Below the pieces are notes generated by a model that was not told the DNA's origin, did no database searches, and worked only from the letters and a program-made list of their open reading frames with translations. From Megasphaera sp. AM44-1BH (GTDB lineage: Bacteria; Bacillota; Negativicutes; Veillonellales; Megasphaeraceae): DNA of 41,742 bases. The DNA lies in the NCBI RefSeq assembly GCF_003467125.1, contig NZ_QSFA01000021.1, positions 1 through 41,742 on the forward strand. Direction: 5' to 3'. The position numbers and the translations under genes are program-made. Shown here piece after piece: positions 41,605 through 41,742 of this stretch; the first letter of the stretch is position 1, and each line of letters begins with the position of its first letter.

Positions 41605-41647
41605 TGTAGTATCTACCCCTCCATGTATGAATTAGATATCCCGAAGC

Positions 41648-41690
41648 AGCAGACAGGCGTCCGTGTTGGGCGCCTGTTTGCTTTTTTTGA
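41648..41690 (+). terminator. Terminator after the lactate dehydrogenase gene
   Basis: AGCAGACAGGCG pairs with CGCCTGTTTGCT (one wobble) around an 11-base loop, followed by seven T. Confidence 0.85.
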
Positions 41691-41710
41691 GATTTTGTAA
41701 AAAATCCCCC

Positions 41711-41739
41711 TTGACAAGAGGGGCAGAGTGGGATATACT
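41711..41739 (+). promoter_or_regulatory. Strong promoter at the window edge
   Basis: TTGACA and TATACT are separated by 17 bases. The transcript would start at or just beyond the end of the window, so its gene is not visible. Confidence 0.75.
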
Positions 41740-41742
41740 AAA

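Noticed and set aside
1..41742. CRISPR arrays, tRNA or rRNA genes, complete transposases, prophage or defence islands
   Set aside because: No spaced identical repeats, cloverleaf or rRNA signatures, or mobile-element proteins were seen on reading both strands.

Overview
The window reads as chromosomal sequence of an outer-membraned, non-spore-forming Firmicute (class Negativicutes), most likely Megasphaera or a close relative. Direct evidence: a Firmicute-style block SRP RNA–dnaX–ybaB/ebfC–recR–bofA lies beside an OmpA-type outer-membrane protein with a signal peptide, and there is a fermentation gene set (FAD-linked lactate dehydrogenase, two tandem CoA-transferases of the butyrate/acetate type). 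The genus is inferred from gene content, not from a search. No tRNA, rRNA, CRISPR array, intact insertion sequence or prophage was seen; nearly all DNA is ordinary, tightly packed coding sequence.

Layout. 1-2.4 kb: GpsA-like dehydrogenase (-), DeoD and a small MGMT-family protein (+). 2.4-8.2 kb: a divergent block with citrate synthase and NAD-type isocitrate dehydrogenase on one side and an aconitase-family hydratase on the other, i.e. the oxidative arm from citrate to 2-oxoglutarate, then an AraC regulator. 8.3-15 kb: dapF, a degenerate ROK protein overlapping an SfsA–DUF123 fusion nuclease, an HD-domain protein, a phosphoribosyltransferase, GtrA and a RocB-like M20 peptidase. 15-16.5 kb: OmpA with a Pho-box-like promoter, then the SRP RNA with its own promoter and terminator. 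16.5-24.4 kb: a long co-directional run dnaX, ebfC, recR, bofA, orphan membrane-fusion lipoprotein, IclR regulator, AAG glycosylase, a DUF2156 protein with an apparent ATT start, and an Eis-like acetyltransferase. 24.4-30 kb: a small membrane ORF, FMN reductase, zinc-ribbon membrane protein, ketopantoate reductase, M18 aminopeptidase, M20D amidohydrolase. 30-38 kb: EF-G2-like GTPase behind a hairpin that hides its Shine-Dalgarno, two CoA-transferases, gyrA. 38-41.7 kb: GntR/FCD regulator, BASS-family transporter and FAD-linked D-lactate dehydrogenase, a likely organic-acid utilisation locus, ending in a consensus promoter for a gene beyond the window.

How the parts fit: lactate oxidation (lactate dehydrogenase) and CoA transfer (CoA-transferases) suit a lactate-fermenting, short-chain-fatty-acid producer; the citrate block would supply 2-oxoglutarate for glutamate. 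The least expected items are the dnaX A10 slip site followed by an immediate out-of-frame stop, the ATT start, the ROK pseudokinase coupled to a two-nuclease fusion, the Pho-box-like element in front of ompA, and the GX3-repeat zinc-ribbon protein.
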